A DNA stretch of 9,790 bases from Candidatus Pacearchaeota archaeon (GTDB lineage Archaea > Nanobdellota > Nanobdellia > Pacearchaeales > GW2011-AR1), in contig RFLC01000056.1 of the NCBI GenBank assembly GCA_003694055.1, forward strand, positions 1 through 9,790, given 5' to 3'. The notes below the pieces were generated by a model that saw nothing but the letters and a program-made list of their open reading frames with translations, was not told where the DNA came from and did no database searches. The position numbers and the translations under genes were made by a program. This document shows, piece after piece, positions 8,888 through 9,790 of the stretch. The stretch's first letter is position 1, and each line of letters begins with the position of its first letter.

Positions 8888-9727
8888 ATGAGTTTTATCT
8901 TTCCTGCACTAGCTGCACTTCTTCAAGCTAGCTCATTCACCATCGACAAAATCGCGTTCCGCGCTAAAAAAATAAACTACCTGAACTTCACTGCGCTCGG
9001 ATTTGCATTCCTTTTCCTCTTCAACCTCCTCCTGTGGCTCGCACTCAAGCCAGGCTTTGGCGCTCTCACTCCTGCTAGCATTTCCTTGCTTTTAGTTTCA
9101 ACTTCAATCTTAATAGCGACCAACCTTCTCTTCTATCGCGCTCTCAAAAAAGAAAAGCTGGCAGAAATGCAAACCCTTGCGCTTGTCTCAAGCATCCCGC
9201 TTGTATTGTTGAGTTTTTTCGCTTTTCCCGACGAGAAAAACCCTCTTTCACTTGCGCTAGCCCTGCTCGCCAGCGCCCTCCTCGTGTGGTCGCACTGGGA
9301 AAAGAAACATTTTCATCTTGCCAAAAAAAGTTACCAGTTTCTACTTTGGGCAATATTTGTTATGCCTTTCGCAGCACTGCTCACAAAAATCCTCCTAAAT
9401 TCTTTTCATCCAATCACTTTGCAACTCTACCGCGACACGCTTGTTGCGCTAATCCTAATACCTGTTCTCGCAAAACGCGCGCAACGTCCTGCGCTCAGCA
9501 CAACAGCTCTCATCGCTCTCTCAAGCCTCCTTAGCTCAATCGCCGGAGTGCTCTATCTATTCGGATTCAAAACGCTTGGAGTTATACAAACCGTTTTAAT
9601 TTTCTCAGCCGAGCCATTCTTAGTTTACCTCTCTGCCATTCTTCTCCTAAAAGAAAAAATTGAAAAGAAGAAGCTAGTTGCTTTCTCCGCTTTGGTAATC
9701 CTCATCGCACTCTCGCAAGCCATCTGA
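8888..9727 (+). CDS. EamA/DMT-family membrane transporter
   Basis: This 279-residue protein has about ten hydrophobic segments in two related halves (roughly 1-135 and 148-279), the usual drug/metabolite transporter layout. Family marks are the early helix with ALLQASSFTIDKIAF and the segment LLFYRALKKEKLAEMQTLALVSSIPLVLLSFF ending the first half's third to fourth helices. The equivalent second-half segment is LYLFGFKTLGVIQTVLIFSAEPFLVYLSAILLLKEKIEKKKL. EamA proteins export or import small metabolites; the substrate cannot be told from sequence. The gene begins one base after the Cdc48 stop with no promoter between, so it is probably translated from the same mRNA as the chaperone genes. Whether it serves stress physiology or is a passenger is unknown. 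No T-run terminator follows it. Confidence 0.9.
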   Translation: MSFIFPALAALLQASSFTIDKIAFRAKKINYLNFTALGFAFLFLFNLLLWLALKPGFGALTPASISLLLVSTSILIATNLLFYRALKKEKLAEMQTLALVSSIPLVLLSFFAFPDEKNPLSLALALLASALLVWSHWEKKHFHLAKKSYQFLLWAIFVMPFAALLTKILLNSFHPITLQLYRDTLVALILIPVLAKRAQRPALSTTALIALSSLLSSIAGVLYLFGFKTLGVIQTVLIFSAEPFLVYLSAILLLKEKIEKKKLVAFSALVILIALSQAI

Positions 9728-9735
9728 CAACAAGA

Positions 9736-9743
9736 AAATATTT
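9736..9743 (+). promoter_or_regulatory. TATA box of the gene starting at the right edge
   Basis: AAATATTT lies just after the transporter stop. Its centre is about 28 bp from the ATG at 9768, the same geometry as the other probable leaderless starts in the window. It is too close (about 13 bp) to serve the ATG at 9753. Confidence 0.5.
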
Positions 9744-9767
9744 AACCTGCTCATGCCTAAACAAAAA

Positions 9768-9790
9768 ATGAGAGGCCATTTAAAACGCCT
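9768..9790 (+). CDS. Start of an unidentified gene, cut by the window edge
   Basis: An open frame runs off the window, beginning MRGHLKR from the ATG at 9768. A longer in-frame start at 9753 (MPKQK before that Met) is possible, but the TATA spacing favours 9768 and a leaderless message. There is no Shine-Dalgarno site before either start. Too few residues are visible to name a product; the visible part is basic. Confidence 0.4.

Overview
The window is archaeal. Its genes are an AglB/STT3-type oligosaccharyltransferase, an Alg7-like GlcNAc-1-phosphate transferase, a two-domain Cdc48 AAA+ ATPase with an archaeal N-domain, and an archaeal-type winged-helix regulator. Initiation signals are also archaeal: BRE/TATA boxes about 26 bp before several first codons, with little or no leader. 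The STT3 loop variant (PEKES where an acidic D-x-D-like motif is usual) and the compact, tightly packed genes suggest a DPANN-type lineage. That placement is inference from memory of such sequences, not a test.

Positions 1-4660 hold three co-directional, overlapping membrane-protein genes. The first is the oligosaccharyltransferase (5' end outside the window). It is followed by the GPT/Alg7-like enzyme that starts a lipid-linked glycan, and by a Wzx/MATE-type flippase. Together they cover priming, flipping and transfer, which are the core steps of archaeal N-glycosylation; no sugar-adding glycosyltransferases are seen here. A separately promoted gene (4696-5379) encodes a Cys-rich protein of unknown function, probably metal-binding. 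It overlaps the 3' end of the next gene by 4 bp, tail to tail.

Positions 5376-9727 form a protein-quality-control block. A small winged-helix regulator (minus strand) is divergent from a plus-strand array: Hsp20, a second divergent Hsp20, Cdc48, and an EamA/DMT transporter. The regulator/Hsp20/Cdc48 combination matches the HSR1-Cdc48-Hsp20 heat-shock operon known from Archaeoglobus fulgidus, but with the regulator facing the other way. The 116-bp divergent spacer has two nearly identical BRE/TATA elements in opposite orientation. Each is followed by an AGTTA-containing 13-bp dyad, a layout suited to one repressor controlling both directions. A last gene with its own TATA box begins at the right edge and is cut off.

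No RNA genes, CRISPR arrays, insertion sequences or phage genes were recognised, and no stretch over 300 bp lacks a gene. The region looks like ordinary chromosomal archaeal DNA. Its most interesting parts are the heat-shock control region, an altered STT3 active-site motif and the Cys-rich unknown protein.
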